Counted from the first letter of the stretch, positions 26,474 through 35,389 are shown. The stretch: DNA of 64,000 nt from Planomonospora parontospora (GCA_014647935.1 BMQD01000003.1:1-64000); one strand, 5' to 3'. Numbers and translations are program-made. The notes: generated by a model not told the origin, from the sequence alone.

Positions 26474-26552
26474 CTACCCTCCCGGGCTCCCTTCCCTAGA
26501 AGGAGCCCTGGCGTGGGTTGTCCCAGTCCCGAACGTAGAAAGGCACTCCCAC

Positions 26553-26717
26553 GTGGCTGCCACCGACGTTAGGCCCAAGATCACGCTGGCCTGCCAGGAG
26601 TGCAAGCACCGCAACTACATCACGCGGAAGAACCGGCGTAACGACCCGGACCGGCTTGAGCTCAAGAAGTACTGCCCCAACTGCAAGACGCACCAGGCGC
26701 ACCGCGAGACCCGTTAG
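26553..26717 (+). CDS. rpmG: 50S ribosomal protein L33
   Basis: 54 aa from GTG 26553. Sequence [20 protein letters not shown] and [16 protein letters not shown] show the CxxC...CxxC zinc-ribbon (C+) form of L33. Follows tRNA-Thr and tRNA-Met, a conserved actinobacterial arrangement that normally leads on to the hadAB-like genes. Hairpin terminator 13 bp downstream. Confidence 0.96.
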   Translation: MAATDVRPKITLACQECKHRNYITRKNRRNDPDRLELKKYCPNCKTHQAHRETR

Positions 26718-26729
26718 TCTCCGCGCGGC

Positions 26730-26749
26730 CCTCCGCCTCGTGGCGGAGG
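26730..26749 (+). terminator. Terminator after rpmG
   Basis: CCTCCGCC / GGCGGAGG perfect 8-bp stem with a 4-nt loop (TCGT), 13 bp after the rpmG stop. The following 240 bp to the next gene hold its promoter; nothing else seen. Confidence 0.75.
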
Positions 26750-26993
26750 ATGAGCGCTTCTGCAGATCTACAGTTCTGCGGCATTCACATATTCATTCGA
26801 CGACCGGCGTCCTCTCCTGGGGCGCCGGTTTGTCGTTTCCGGACAGCTTTCCCGTCCGGGTGTTGACCGTGCTCCACACCCGGACGGGTCCCCGGCCGGG
26901 CTACGGTTTCCTGGTGGCCGTCGGGAGACCGCTCTCCCGAACGTTGTTCTGTTAATGTCGGCCTCACCGGCTCGGATTCCGTAAAGGAGCACG

Positions 26994-27440
26994 ATGGCTC
27001 TGAACCGTGATTTCGTCGGGCGGGCGTCCGCGCCCTCCTCGCCCTACGAGGTCAGTCGCGTGAAGATCAAAGAGTTCGCGACGGCGATCGGGGACAACAA
27101 CCCGATCTACCGGGACAGGGAGGCCGCGCGGGCCGCCGGTCATCCGGACGTCGTGGCCCCGCCGACCTTCCCCATCGTGTTCAGCCTGGCCGGAGGGGCG
27201 ATCTTGGCCGACCCCGAGCTCGGCCTGAACTTCGCGATGGTCGTCCACGGCGAGCAGCGCTTCCAGTACCAGCGGCCCATCTACGCCGGTGACGAGCTGG
27301 TCAGCGTCTCGACCGTGACCGACATCCGCAGCGTCGGCCGCAACGAGTTCATCACCGTGCGAAGCGATGTGACGACCGTCGGGGGCGAGCCCGTCTGCAC
27401 GACCTACAACACCATCGTCGAGCGTGGAGGAGCGGGCTGA
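26994..27440 (+). CDS. HadA-like MaoC/FAS1-type (3R)-hydroxyacyl-ACP dehydratase subunit
   Basis: 148 aa. Hot-dog fold of the UPF0336/FAS1-like dehydratase group: YEVSRVKIKEFATAIGDNNPIYRD, GHPDVVAPPTFPIVFSL, HGEQRFQYQRPIYAGDELVSVSTV. In mycobacteria the homologous HadA is a non-catalytic partner of HadB in FAS-II elongation. ATG 26994 preceded by AAAGGAG. TGATG overlap with the next gene indicates a translationally coupled heterodimer. Confidence 0.88.
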   Translation: MALNRDFVGRASAPSSPYEVSRVKIKEFATAIGDNNPIYRDREAARAAGHPDVVAPPTFPIVFSLAGGAILADPELGLNFAMVVHGEQRFQYQRPIYAGDELVSVSTVTDIRSVGRNEFITVRSDVTTVGGEPVCTTYNTIVERGGAG

Positions 27441-27868
27441 TGGCCGCGACGGTCAAGTACGACGACATCGAGGTGGGCCAGGAGATCCCGGCCGCGGACT
27501 ATCCGGTCCGCCGCGCGAGCCTGGTGATGTACGCCGGCGCCTCGGGCGACTTCAACCCCATCCACTGGAACGAGCGCTTCGCCAAGACCGTGGGGCTGCC
27601 CGACGTCATCGCCCACGGCATGTTCACCATGGCCCAGGGGGGGCGCTTCGTCACCGACTGGGCGGGGGACCCGGCCGCGGTCGTCGACTACGGCGTGCGG
27701 TTCTCGTCCATGGTGGTCGTCCCGGACGACGAGAAGGGCGCCGTCATCACGGTGAGCGGCGTGGTCGAGGAGAAGCTCGAGGACAAGCGCGTGGTGGTAG
27801 CCCTGACCGCCAGGTGCGACGGCTCGCGGGTGCTCTCCAAGGCCCGTGCGGTGGTCCAGCTCTCCTGA
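27440..27868 (+). CDS. HadB-like MaoC (3R)-hydroxyacyl-ACP dehydratase, catalytic subunit
   Basis: 142 aa, ATG overlapping the stop of the HadA-like gene. The hydratase motif with catalytic Asp and His is present (GDFNPIHWNERFAKTVGLPD, then VIAHGMFTMAQ). Removes water from 3-hydroxyacyl-ACP in fatty-acid elongation; pairs with the preceding subunit. Lower likelihood: dehydratase for another hydroxyacyl thioester. Confidence 0.9.
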   Translation: MAATVKYDDIEVGQEIPAADYPVRRASLVMYAGASGDFNPIHWNERFAKTVGLPDVIAHGMFTMAQGGRFVTDWAGDPAAVVDYGVRFSSMVVVPDDEKGAVITVSGVVEEKLEDKRVVVALTARCDGSRVLSKARAVVQLS

Positions 27869-27941
27869 CGGATCGCCGGAGGCCGGGGTTGCTGCGGATC
27901 GGGGCGAGAATCTTCCCCCGGTCCGTGGGTAGCGTCTGGGC

Positions 27942-28313
27942 ATGAGTGAAACACCACGTCATGTCAGTGAGCGGGCCGAGGAGCGGGCCGGCGAGCGGGT
28001 CCATGACCGGCCGGTGCAGGAGGCCGCCGAGACCGCGAGGCGGGGCGGCTCCCCCGAGAGGGCGGACCCGTCCGGTGCCAAGCTGCTCGCCGACGAGGAG
28101 GCGGCGCCGGAGCAGGTGCCCGAGGGGTCCGAGCTCGTCGGCCGGGAGGGCGGCAACGAGCTGGAGGGCAACCCCGAACGGGCGGTCTCCTCGCAGCGCC
28201 TCTGGGACGGGAGCCTGTCGGTGTCGCGGCTGGACGAGACCATGCCGCAGGGCCAGGACGAGGATCCCGCGGGTTCTCCCGGGCCGTCCCGGCGCGACGG
28301 CGCGGCCACCTGA
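27942..28313 (+). CDS. Hypothetical acidic low-complexity protein
   Basis: 123 aa, ATG 27942. Rich in Glu, Arg, Ala and Pro; no hydrophobic core, likely disordered. Repeats ERAEERAGERV; later LLADEEAAPEQVPEGSELVGREGG. Third codon positions are strongly G/C, which supports translation, but no family is recognised. Separate transcript from hadB likely (73-bp gap). Confidence 0.5.
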   Translation: MSETPRHVSERAEERAGERVHDRPVQEAAETARRGGSPERADPSGAKLLADEEAAPEQVPEGSELVGREGGNELEGNPERAVSSQRLWDGSLSVSRLDETMPQGQDEDPAGSPGPSRRDGAAT

Positions 28314-28675
28314 CCGCTCCGGGAGCTTGGGGCGGGAGCGTTGCGGAGCGCGCCCGCCCGCGGTGGCCGGAAGCCTGAAGGCCCGTGCCCGTCCGCGCCC
28401 GACCTGCGTCCGGCCCGGTCGGTGCCCGCATCCTGCTTCGGTCCGTATCCGCGCCTACTCCGTGTACGAGCCGGTCCGCATTCGAGCCGGTCCGTACCCG
28501 GTCCGTACCCGGTCCGTGTTCGGGGCCGTACCCGGTCCGTACCCGTACCCGTACCCGGTCCGTACCCGGGGCCGTCCGTGTCCGGGGCCGTCCGTGTTCG
28601 AGTCTGCCTGTGTCCGGGACGTTCGAGGGCACATAGGCTGGTCGCGAATTTTGTCGGGTCTGCTGGGGATGGGGC
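28314..28675 (+). repeat. Non-coding stretch with GTCCGTACCCG-type tandem repeats before murB
   Basis: 362 bp without a credible gene. From about 28440 to 28600 the sequence is built of short, degenerate units of GGTCCGTACCC, GTACCC and GGTCCGTGTTC, some in exact tandem. The last ~50 bp before the murB ATG are more AT-rich (GCGAATTTTGTCGGG) and probably hold its promoter. Confidence 0.6.
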
Positions 28676-29857
28676 ATGGCTGAGCGGGTTGCAGGGGTAC
28701 GGCTGGCGCCGTACACGACGTTGGGGCTGGGCGGACCGGCTCGGGCGTTCGTGGAGGCGAGGTCGGCGGAGGAGCTCGTCGGGCTGGTCGCGGAGGCGGA
28801 CCGGGCGGGTGAGCCGGTGCTCGTGCTCGGCGGTGGCAGCAACCTGGTCGTGGCCGACGAGGGGTTCGACGGCCTGGTCGTGCGCGTCGCGTCGCGGGGG
28901 ATCGAGGTCGCCGGGAACGGGGACTCCGGTGCCGCAGAGACCGGCCGGAACGGCGGGAGCGGGAGCGAGGACTCGGGCGCAGGCGGTGACGGCCGGAACG
29001 GTGGGAACGGGGACTCCGGTGCCGGTGACGCCGGCTGGAACGGCGGGGACAGGATCACCGCGCAGGCCGGGGAGGACTGGGACGCGCTGGTCGAGCGGGC
29101 CGTGGCCGAGGGGAGACCGGGGATCGAGTGCCTGTCGGGCATCCCCGGGCTGGTCGGCTCCACCCCGATCCAGAACGTCGGAGCCTACGGGCAGGACGTC
29201 TCGCAGACGATAACCGCGGTCCGGGTCTACGACCGGGTGGCGGGCGAGGTGCGGGACCTGACCGCGGCCGAGTGCGGATTCGCCTACCGGCACAGCGCCT
29301 TCAAGCAGGAGCCCGGACGGCACCTCGTGCTCGCGGTCACCTACGCGCTCCCGCGGGACGCCGGGAACGGCGGCCTGTCCGCCCCGATCGCCTACAAGGA
29401 GCTCGCCGCCCGGCTGGGCGTCGGCCTCGGCGAGCGGGCGCCGCTGGCGGAGGTACGGCAGGCGGTCCTGACGCTGCGCGCGGGCAAGGGCATGGTCCTC
29501 GACCCCGCCGACCCGGACACCCGGAGCGCGGGCTCGTTCTTCACCAACCCGGTGCTGACCGCGGACGAGGCGGCCGAGCTGGAGCTGCGCGCGCCCGGCT
29601 TCCCCCGCTGGGACGTGCCCGGCGGGGCCGTGAAGGTCCCCGCGGCCTGGCTGATCGAGAACGCAGGCTTCCCCAAGGGGTACCGGCGCGGCCCGGCCGC
29701 GATCTCCACCAAGCACACCCTCGCCCTGACCAATCCGGAGCTGGCGGCGACCACCGAGGACCTGCTCGCCCTGGCCAGGGAGGTCCGTGACGGCGTGCGG
29801 GAGAAGTTCGGGGTGACGCTCGTCAACGAGCCTGTGATGGCCGGCACACGCCTGTAG
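28676..29857 (+). CDS. murB: UDP-N-acetylenolpyruvoylglucosamine reductase
   Basis: 393 aa. FAD enzyme that reduces UDP-GlcNAc-enolpyruvate to UDP-MurNAc in peptidoglycan synthesis. Motifs: YTTLGLGGPARAFVEA, VLGGGSNLVVADEGFDG, GIECLSGIPGLVGSTPIQNVGAYGQD (part), YRHSAFK, SAGSFFTNPV (catalytic Ser), and KHTLALTNP. Residues ~80-125 are a Gly/Asn/Ser insertion with GNGDSGA.. repeats that is not in typical MurB (~350 aa). In the usual actinobacterial place downstream of the hadAB-like pair. Confidence 0.95.
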   Translation: MAERVAGVRLAPYTTLGLGGPARAFVEARSAEELVGLVAEADRAGEPVLVLGGGSNLVVADEGFDGLVVRVASRGIEVAGNGDSGAAETGRNGGSGSEDSGAGGDGRNGGNGDSGAGDAGWNGGDRITAQAGEDWDALVERAVAEGRPGIECLSGIPGLVGSTPIQNVGAYGQDVSQTITAVRVYDRVAGEVRDLTAAECGFAYRHSAFKQEPGRHLVLAVTYALPRDAGNGGLSAPIAYKELAARLGVGLGERAPLAEVRQAVLTLRAGKGMVLDPADPDTRSAGSFFTNPVLTADEAAELELRAPGFPRWDVPGGAVKVPAAWLIENAGFPKGYRRGPAAISTKHTLALTNPELAATTEDLLALAREVRDGVREKFGVTLVNEPVMAGTRL

Positions 29858-29899
29858 CGGAATGAGTCCCGGGCGCCGGGTGTTAGGGTCGGGTGGAAA

Positions 29900-30045
29900 C
29901 ACCCGAAGGGGAGTAGTCCCAATCGCGTGATCGACATGCTGGCGCCCCAGGGCGCCCGGTCGCGCGGGCCTGGCAGGCACAGGCGGACGAGACCTTCGGC
30001 CTGGCAGGCATACCGAAATTCATGCCGCCGGGCCGAAGCGCGCCC
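29900..30045 (+). promoter_or_regulatory. Mn2+-sensing riboswitch, yybP-ykoY type
   Basis: Upstream of the GDT1-family gene. Core pieces: AAGGGGAGTAG at 29906-29916, CGAGACCTTCGGCC (29988-30001), an internal GGCAGGCATACC / CATGCCGCC stem, and closing GGCCGAAG (30031-30038). These match the conserved elements of the yybP-ykoY motif, whose known downstream genes include Mn exporters and TMEM165/GDT1-like proteins. The TTG start is ~60 nt further on, consistent with control of translation or termination. Exact ends are approximate. Confidence 0.8.
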
Positions 30046-30102
30046 GAGACTCCCCGGGTGCCCCCTTCCGGCCCGGTCGCATGCGCGTGAAGGGCGACCC
30101 CG

Positions 30103-30672
30103 TTGGAAGCGTTCTGGATCAGTCTCGCTGTGATCTTCGTCGCCGAGCTCGGCGACAAGAGCCAGCTCATGGCGATGACCTTCGCCACCCGGTTCAAGCC
30201 GTGGCCGGTCCTGGCCGGCATCACCCTGGCCACCGCGGTGGTCCACCTCGTCAGCGTCGGCCTCGGCGGGCTGGTCGGCGAGTTCCTGCCCACCACCGCC
30301 ATCACGATCGTGGCGGGCATCGCCTTCCTCGGCTTCGCCCTGTGGACGCTCCGCGGCGACGAGCTGACCGAGGACGAGGCGGCCAAGGCCAAGCGCACCA
30401 CCCGGTCGGCGATCATCGCGGTGACCGTGGCGTTCTTCCTGGCCGAACTCGGCGACAAGACCATGCTCGCCACCATCACCCTGGCCACCCAGCACGACTG
30501 GGTCGGCACCTGGATCGGCTCGACGGTCGGCATGGTCGCCGCCGACGCGCTGGCCATCGTGGTCGGCCGCCTGCTCGGCAAGAACCTGCCGGAGAAGGTC
30601 ATCCGGTACGGCGCCGCCGCCGCCTTCGCGGTCTTCGGCGTGCTCCTGCTGGTCGAGCCGGTGCTCACCTGA
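30103..30672 (+). CDS. GDT1/TMEM165-family cation (Mn2+) transporter
   Basis: 189 aa from TTG 30103. Six transmembrane helices in two inverted halves, each with the family motif: AELGDKSQLMAMTFATRF (~11-28) and AELGDKTMLATITLATQ (~108-124). Bacterial members export Mn2+ (MneA-type). The riboswitch in its leader supports manganese homeostasis. Stop overlaps the convergent next gene by 8 bp. Confidence 0.9.
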   Translation: MEAFWISLAVIFVAELGDKSQLMAMTFATRFKPWPVLAGITLATAVVHLVSVGLGGLVGEFLPTTAITIVAGIAFLGFALWTLRGDELTEDEAAKAKRTTRSAIIAVTVAFFLAELGDKTMLATITLATQHDWVGTWIGSTVGMVAADALAIVVGRLLGKNLPEKVIRYGAAAAFAVFGVLLLVEPVLT

Positions 30673-31015
30673 TCGGCATGGTCACCGGCTGGGGGACGCG
30701 CCGACGGGCGGCCCCCAGCGGTCCTCCGGCCAGGCGGCAGGCGAGGCAGTCGGCGTGGGCCGTCATCGGGTCCCGCAGCCTCCAGTCCCACTGGTCCGCC
30801 GGCCGGGGTCCGCTGGGCTTGCCCCAGCCCATCAGGTGCAGCGCCCACGTGATCAGTCCGGCGGCCGCGAGGGTCCCCGCCCCCAGCCAGACGCCGGGGA
30901 GCCACGCCGCGCACACGGACACCCCGATGGTCGCGGCTCCGGCGAGGGCGACACCGCACCCGGTCCAGCCCGCGACCGTGTGGCCCAGGTCGTAGTCGCC
31001 GTGCATTCCGCTCAT
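30665..31015 (-). CDS. HGxxPAAW-like small membrane protein
   Basis: 116 aa. N-terminal HGDYDLGHTVAGWTG resembles the HGxxPAAW group of actinobacterial membrane proteins; two transmembrane segments (~18-38, 42-62); then LMGWGKPSGPRPADQWDWRLRD and a Cys pair (DCLACRLAG). Function unknown. Divergent from the MarR gene. Confidence 0.75.
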   Translation of the reverse strand: MSGMHGDYDLGHTVAGWTGCGVALAGAATIGVSVCAAWLPGVWLGAGTLAAAGLITWALHLMGWGKPSGPRPADQWDWRLRDPMTAHADCLACRLAGGPLGAARRRVPQPVTMPIR

Positions 31016-31059
31016 GGCTCTCCTTGGCGAGGCTTCGATCTCCGGCGTAGAGTGGAGAA

Positions 31060-31097
31060 AGATTTATCTTACGTACTAAATATATTAGATGCTAAGG
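31060..31097. promoter_or_regulatory. AT-rich promoter/operator of the MarR gene
   Basis: A sharp AT-rich island in GC-rich DNA. It contains CTTA...TAAG and CTAA-ATATA-TTAG inverted repeats (31067-31095), typical of MarR-family operators, overlapping the promoter and reaching the AAGGAG ribosome binding site. Confidence 0.6.
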
Positions 31098-31106
31098 AGA
31101 GTGGTC

Positions 31107-31598
31107 GTGGAAGGCAAGCCCCGCCCCGAGGCGTCGAGCACCCAGGCGCTGGCCGGCATGGACCGGCTCATCGCGCTGAGCATCGTCGGGCAGAACGACA
31201 TCGCCCAGCGGCTGGGTCTGAACGTCACCGATCTCACGTGTCTGGCTCACATCTGGGACTTCGGAGACGAGCCCCCGACCGCAGGGGACCTGGCGGAGAA
31301 GGCCAACCTGACCACCGGCGCGATCACCGGGGTCGTCAACCGCCTCGAACGGGCCGGTTACGCCCGACGTCAGGCCGATCCCGCGGACCGCAGACGGGTG
31401 CGGATCGTCGCGGACGCGTCCGCCGCGGCCCGGGTCGCCGTGGTCTACCAGCCCTTCTACGACCGGCTCTCCGAGCTGTTCGCCGACTACTCGCCCGACG
31501 AGGTCGCCGTGCTGGCCGACTGGTTCACCCGTGCCGCCGACGCGATGCGCCTCTCGCTGGAGGAGATCCGCGGGGAGGACTCCCGGACCGCGTCCTGA
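31107..31598 (+). CDS. MarR-family transcriptional regulator
   Basis: 163 aa from GTG 31107 with AAGGAG at 31094-31099 (an in-frame ATG at 31089 would lie in the operator). Winged HTH: DLTCLAHIWDFG, TAGDLAEKANLTTGAITGVVNRLERAGYARRQADPADRRRVRI (in part; HTH and wing). Ligand unknown. Probably autoregulated and may control the divergent membrane-protein gene. Confidence 0.9.
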   Translation: MEGKPRPEASSTQALAGMDRLIALSIVGQNDIAQRLGLNVTDLTCLAHIWDFGDEPPTAGDLAEKANLTTGAITGVVNRLERAGYARRQADPADRRRVRIVADASAAARVAVVYQPFYDRLSELFADYSPDEVAVLADWFTRAADAMRLSLEEIRGEDSRTAS

Positions 31599-31661
31599 CC
31601 GCGACCCGTCCGCGTCCTGGTCGTTCCTGCGCCCTGGTCGTGCGCAGGCCGTTCCCGTGTC

Positions 31662-31679
31662 CCGTCCGTGCGCGGACGG
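31662..31679. terminator. Hairpin between convergent marR and luxR genes
   Basis: CCGTCCG / CGGACGG stem with a TGCG loop just before the LuxR-family stop codon. Modest stem, so moderate confidence. Confidence 0.5.
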
Positions 31680-31691
31680 CGCCGCGGCGCC

Positions 31692-34577
31692 TCAGCCGAT
31701 CAGGGCCAGGCGGTGGGCGGCCGCCGCGGCCTCGCCGCGGGTCGAGACGCCGAGCTTGCCCAGGATGTTCGAGACGTGCACGCTCACCGTCTTGGCCGAG
31801 ATGAACAGCTCCGCGGCGATGTCCCGGTTGGAGCGGCCCTGTGCGACGAGCCGGAGCACCTCCTGCTCGCGCGGGGTGAGCGAGACGGCTTCCGCGGTCC
31901 CCTCCGCCGCCTGCCGGGCCTCCGGTGCGAGCGCGGTGCCGACCCGGCGGGCCAGGGACTCGATCTCGGCGATCAGCGGCCGGGCCGACAGCGCCTCCGC
32001 GACCGGATGGGCCGCGCGGAGCCGTACGGCGGCGCCCTCGCGGTCGCCCGCCGCGGCGGCGGCGCGTGCCGCCTGGAGCAGCGACGAGGCGCGCAGGAAC
32101 GGCCGGTCCAGCCGCTCCCAGGCGGAGGCGGCGGCGTCGTGGTCGCCGGTGAGGCAGAACCGGTAGGCCTCGGCGACCGGGCCGTCCACGGTCATCGCGG
32201 CGGCGGTCGCCTCGATCCGGTCGCGCAGCGCCGCCGCCCGCTCGGGCGCGATGAGGCTGGCGGCGTCGCACACCACGGCGATCTGGGCGACCAGCCGCCA
32301 GCCGAGTTCGGGCTTGCTCAGGATGCGGGCCTCCAGGGTGACCTTCTCGGCCACGTCGAGGGCGGTCGCCGGCTCGCCCTCCAGCAGGTGCAGCCGCATC
32401 GCCAGACAGGCGTTGACCACCGCCTCCTGGGTGAACTCCGCCTGCTCGGGGGAGAGCGCCAGCTCGGCCAGGACGGCCCTGAGCACCTCGGTCTCACCGC
32501 GCGCGGCGGCCACCGCCGCGCGGGTCCGGTTCAGGTGGTGCCGGTCGCGGGTGGAGGGATCCCTGGCGAGCTCCCGCTCGGCCAGCTCGGCCGCCTCGTC
32601 GAAGCGGCCCAGCGCCTCCAGCACCTCGGCCCGGTTGTTGGCGATGAAGGCACCGTGGGCGCGGTAGCGGCCGTACTTGCGGGCCAGCCTCTCGCCCTCC
32701 AGCGCGAGCTCGACGGCCTCGGCCGAGCGGCCCAGGTTGTTGAGCGCGTCCACGCTGTTGGCCAGGGCGCGCAGCACGATCCGGCCCGAGCCGAGGCGTC
32801 TGCCGATCTCCATGGCGGTCTCGTTGGCCTCGACCAGGAGATGGAGCCGGCCCGCGATCGAGTGGCCCACCCCCAGGTTGAGCAGCAGGTCGGCCTCCAG
32901 GCACTCGTCGCCGTGGGCGCGGGAGATGGCCAGCGCCTCCTCGGTGAGCGCGGTCCCCTCGTCCACCTCGCTGCGGAACATCAGGTAGGAGCCGAGCCTG
33001 GCCAGCACGTGGGCGCGGGCCAGGCCCGGCCCGGGCACCAGCCGCTCGGCGTAGCGGAGGTCGGCGAGCGCTCCCGGCTTCCGCTTGGCCAGCTTGAACT
33101 GCGAGAGCCGTACGACCAGCTCGGCCACCCGCTCGGGCTCCGTCTTCTCGTCCAGCTCGGCCAGGGCGGCCTTGACGAACTTCGTGCCGCGGTCGAGCTC
33201 CCCGCAGGCGTAGGCGGCCTCCGAGGCCTGCTCCAGGACCGTGGTGTGGTCCGCGCCGATCCGCGCCGAGGCGTCGGGGACCTTGCTCCACAGCGCGAGG
33301 ACCCGCTCCAGCAACTGCACCTTCTCGTTGTAGGCGAAGGTCCGCGCGGCCTTCTGCGCGGCCTCCCAGGCCGAGACGAGGGCCCACAGGTCGTCGCGGG
33401 CGGAGTACCAGTGATGGGCGATCTCGATGGCGGCGCGGCCCGGCGGGACCAGCGCGCGGTCCCGCTCGATCTCCTCGGCGAAGCGGGCGTGCAGCCGTAC
33501 GTGCTCGCCGGGCAGCAGCTCGTCGTGCACGGCCTCGCGGATGAGCGCGTGCCGGAAGGCGTACGCGCGGCCGTCGGCGACCTGGATCACGTTGGCCGCG
33601 ACGGCGGGCCGGATCGCGTCCTCCAGCTCCAGGTCGGACAGGCCGCTGACGGCGGCGAGCAGATCGTGGCCGACCCGGATGCCGCCCGCGGCGGCGACGC
33701 GCAGCACGCGCTGGGTCTCGTCCGGCAGCCGCTCGACCGAACCGATGATCAGGTCGTGCAGGGAGTCGGGGAAGGAGCAGCCGTCGCCGCACTCCGTCAG
33801 CGCCTCGACGAACAGCGGGATGCCCTCGCTGCGCCGGTAGACCTCGCCGACCCGGGCGAACTCCGGGACCGTGCCGAGGATGCCCGCCATCTGCGCGGCC
33901 ACCTCGTCCTGGGTGAGCCGGGGCAGGTCCATCCGCAGGACCCCGTCCACCCGGCCGAGCTCGGCGAGCACCGGCCGGAGCGGATGCTGGCGGTGCAGGT
34001 CGTCGGAGCGGTAGGTGAGGACCATCAGGACCGGCGCGGTGCGCAGGTTGCGGCTGAGGAAGGCGATCAGGTCGCGGCTGGACCGGTCGGCCCAGTGGAT
34101 GTCCTCTATGACGAGGACGACGGGGCGCTGCTCGGCCAGTCGCTCCATCAGGGTCAGGATCTGCTCGAAGAGCCGGGCCCGCGCGGTCTCGCTCTCGGTG
34201 TCGCCGCCGGGCTCGCCGAACTCGGGCAGCAGCCGGGCCAGGTCGCGGGCCGCGCCGTCCGGCAGCAGCGCCGCCACCTCGTCGGCTCCCCGCTCGCGGA
34301 CCAGCTGGCGGATCGCGGCGGTGAAGGGCGCGTAGGCGAGGCCCTCGGTGGACAGCTCCACGCAGCCGCCGGCCAGCACCCGCGCGCCGTCGAGCGCGGC
34401 CCGTTCGGCGAAGCACGTGACCAGGCGGCTCTTGCCGACCCCCGCCTCGCCGCCGAGCAGCACCGCGGCGGCGTTCTTCTTCCGCGCCTGCTCGAAGGCC
34501 TCGGCCAGATCCGCGAGCTCCGACTCCCGCCCCACGAAGACGGGGCTCACCGCCCGACCCATCATGTTTTCCAGCAT
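31692..34577 (-). CDS. LuxR-family large ATP-binding regulator (LAL)
   Basis: 961 aa. N-terminal AAA/NTPase: Walker A GGEAGVGKS at 42-50, Walker B region VVLVIEDIHWADRSS near 150; middle part of TPR-like helical repeats (e.g. FDEAAELAERELARDPSTRD); C-terminal LuxR HTH LTPREQEVLRLVAQGRSNRD with ELFISAKTVSVHVSNILGKL. Length is typical of LAL activators such as MalT-like proteins. Target unknown. The small gene at 34884-35051 lies upstream on the same strand, ~300 bp away. Confidence 0.92.
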   Translation of the reverse strand: MLENMMGRAVSPVFVGRESELADLAEAFEQARKKNAAAVLLGGEAGVGKSRLVTCFAERAALDGARVLAGGCVELSTEGLAYAPFTAAIRQLVRERGADEVAALLPDGAARDLARLLPEFGEPGGDTESETARARLFEQILTLMERLAEQRPVVLVIEDIHWADRSSRDLIAFLSRNLRTAPVLMVLTYRSDDLHRQHPLRPVLAELGRVDGVLRMDLPRLTQDEVAAQMAGILGTVPEFARVGEVYRRSEGIPLFVEALTECGDGCSFPDSLHDLIIGSVERLPDETQRVLRVAAAGGIRVGHDLLAAVSGLSDLELEDAIRPAVAANVIQVADGRAYAFRHALIREAVHDELLPGEHVRLHARFAEEIERDRALVPPGRAAIEIAHHWYSARDDLWALVSAWEAAQKAARTFAYNEKVQLLERVLALWSKVPDASARIGADHTTVLEQASEAAYACGELDRGTKFVKAALAELDEKTEPERVAELVVRLSQFKLAKRKPGALADLRYAERLVPGPGLARAHVLARLGSYLMFRSEVDEGTALTEEALAISRAHGDECLEADLLLNLGVGHSIAGRLHLLVEANETAMEIGRRLGSGRIVLRALANSVDALNNLGRSAEAVELALEGERLARKYGRYRAHGAFIANNRAEVLEALGRFDEAAELAERELARDPSTRDRHHLNRTRAAVAAARGETEVLRAVLAELALSPEQAEFTQEAVVNACLAMRLHLLEGEPATALDVAEKVTLEARILSKPELGWRLVAQIAVVCDAASLIAPERAAALRDRIEATAAAMTVDGPVAEAYRFCLTGDHDAAASAWERLDRPFLRASSLLQAARAAAAAGDREGAAVRLRAAHPVAEALSARPLIAEIESLARRVGTALAPEARQAAEGTAEAVSLTPREQEVLRLVAQGRSNRDIAAELFISAKTVSVHVSNILGKLGVSTRGEAAAAAHRLALIG

Positions 34578-34883
34578 GTCATGTCTTCTGTCGTGATTCC
34601 TCCGTTTAACCGGAGGGCCGCTCTGACCGGAGGACCGGGTGAAGCGGAGGACCGCCCACCGGGAAACCGCGTGCGCCCCGTCGGCGGGGCGCCCGCGGTG
34701 GCGGAGACACCTCCGCGGGCCCGGACGGCCTGCGGCGGAAGGGGCACGTTCGTAGGCGCGGCTGCCTCAGCGGAAGGGGCGCGTCCGCGGGTGCGGGCGC
34801 GAAGGGCCTGCGGCGGAAGAACCCCTACGGAGGCAGAGATGCCCGGCCGGGCAGAGGCGTGCGGCCGGGCTCTCGTACGGACC
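34578..34883. other. Gap upstream of the LuxR gene
   Basis: 306 bp with no gene. Contains GC-rich direct repeats: GGCCTGCGGCGGAAG at 34727-34741 and 34805-34819, plus related GCGGAAGGGGC units. Probably the promoter region of the LuxR gene plus 3' region of the small gene; no clear operator. Confidence 0.4.
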
Positions 34884-35051
34884 TCATGCGGCGCTGGTCT
34901 TGCCGAAGAAGCGCAGCCCCCGGCGGAGACCGCCCTCGGAGCGGACCTTGCGGGCGGCCTGGACCTCGCGCGCCCGGCGGTGCGCGGCCGCCTCCTCGCG
35001 GAGCTCGGCGTTGCGGGTGATCATTACCTGGAAGTGAATCTCGGGACCCAT
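34884..35051 (-). CDS. Small basic hypothetical protein
   Basis: 55 aa from ATG 35051 with GGAGGAG upstream (longer ORF rejected). MGPEIHFQVMITRNAELREE then Ala/Arg-rich helix AAAHRRAREVQAARKV. Similar short His/Ala/Arg-rich proteins are common in actinomycetes and unannotated. The good ribosome binding site and placement support it. Function unknown. Confidence 0.6.
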   Translation of the reverse strand: MGPEIHFQVMITRNAELREEAAAHRRAREVQAARKVRSEGGLRRGLRFFGKTSAA

Positions 35052-35389
35052 GTCGGGCTCCTCCTTGAAGCGGTGCGATTTCCTTACACACTCAAGATTC
35101 GCCCTAAGGCCCCCGGTCCCACATCGGACGGATGCCTTATCTAGGGGCGGAGATCGCCTCACCCACGGCCTAGGACGTCCGCCCGGACGCCTAGGACGGG
35201 CCTAGGGCCGCCGGGCGGGAGCAGCCGGAGGGACCCGCCGCTCCCGCGGGCATCCCGGGCGCGCCGTGACCGTGTGCGGTCCGTTCCGTCGCTGAACTCG
35301 GCGAATGTTCACGAAAACCCGTTACCGGTCTCGGCCATGTCCAGTTTGGAACTGAACACACGAGTCGGCATGCTGGAGTGGTGTCAACC
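35052..35389. other. Divergent promoter region upstream of deoC
   Basis: 338 bp between the small minus-strand gene and deoC. Holds CCTAGGACG twice (35169-35177, 35190-35198) and a third CCTAGG at 35201. Nearer deoC, CAGTT-TGG-AACTG (35342-35354) is a perfect short inverted repeat ~36 bp before the ATG, a possible operator; GTTCA/TGAAC half-sites flank it. Confidence 0.4.

Noticed and set aside
28440-28610. CRISPR or IS end repeats
   Set aside because: Short slippage-type units without spacers, transposase or terminal inverted repeats.
31668-35144. 1158-aa plus-strand ORF antisense to the LuxR gene
   Set aside because: Shadow frame; the minus strand encodes a complete LAL regulator.
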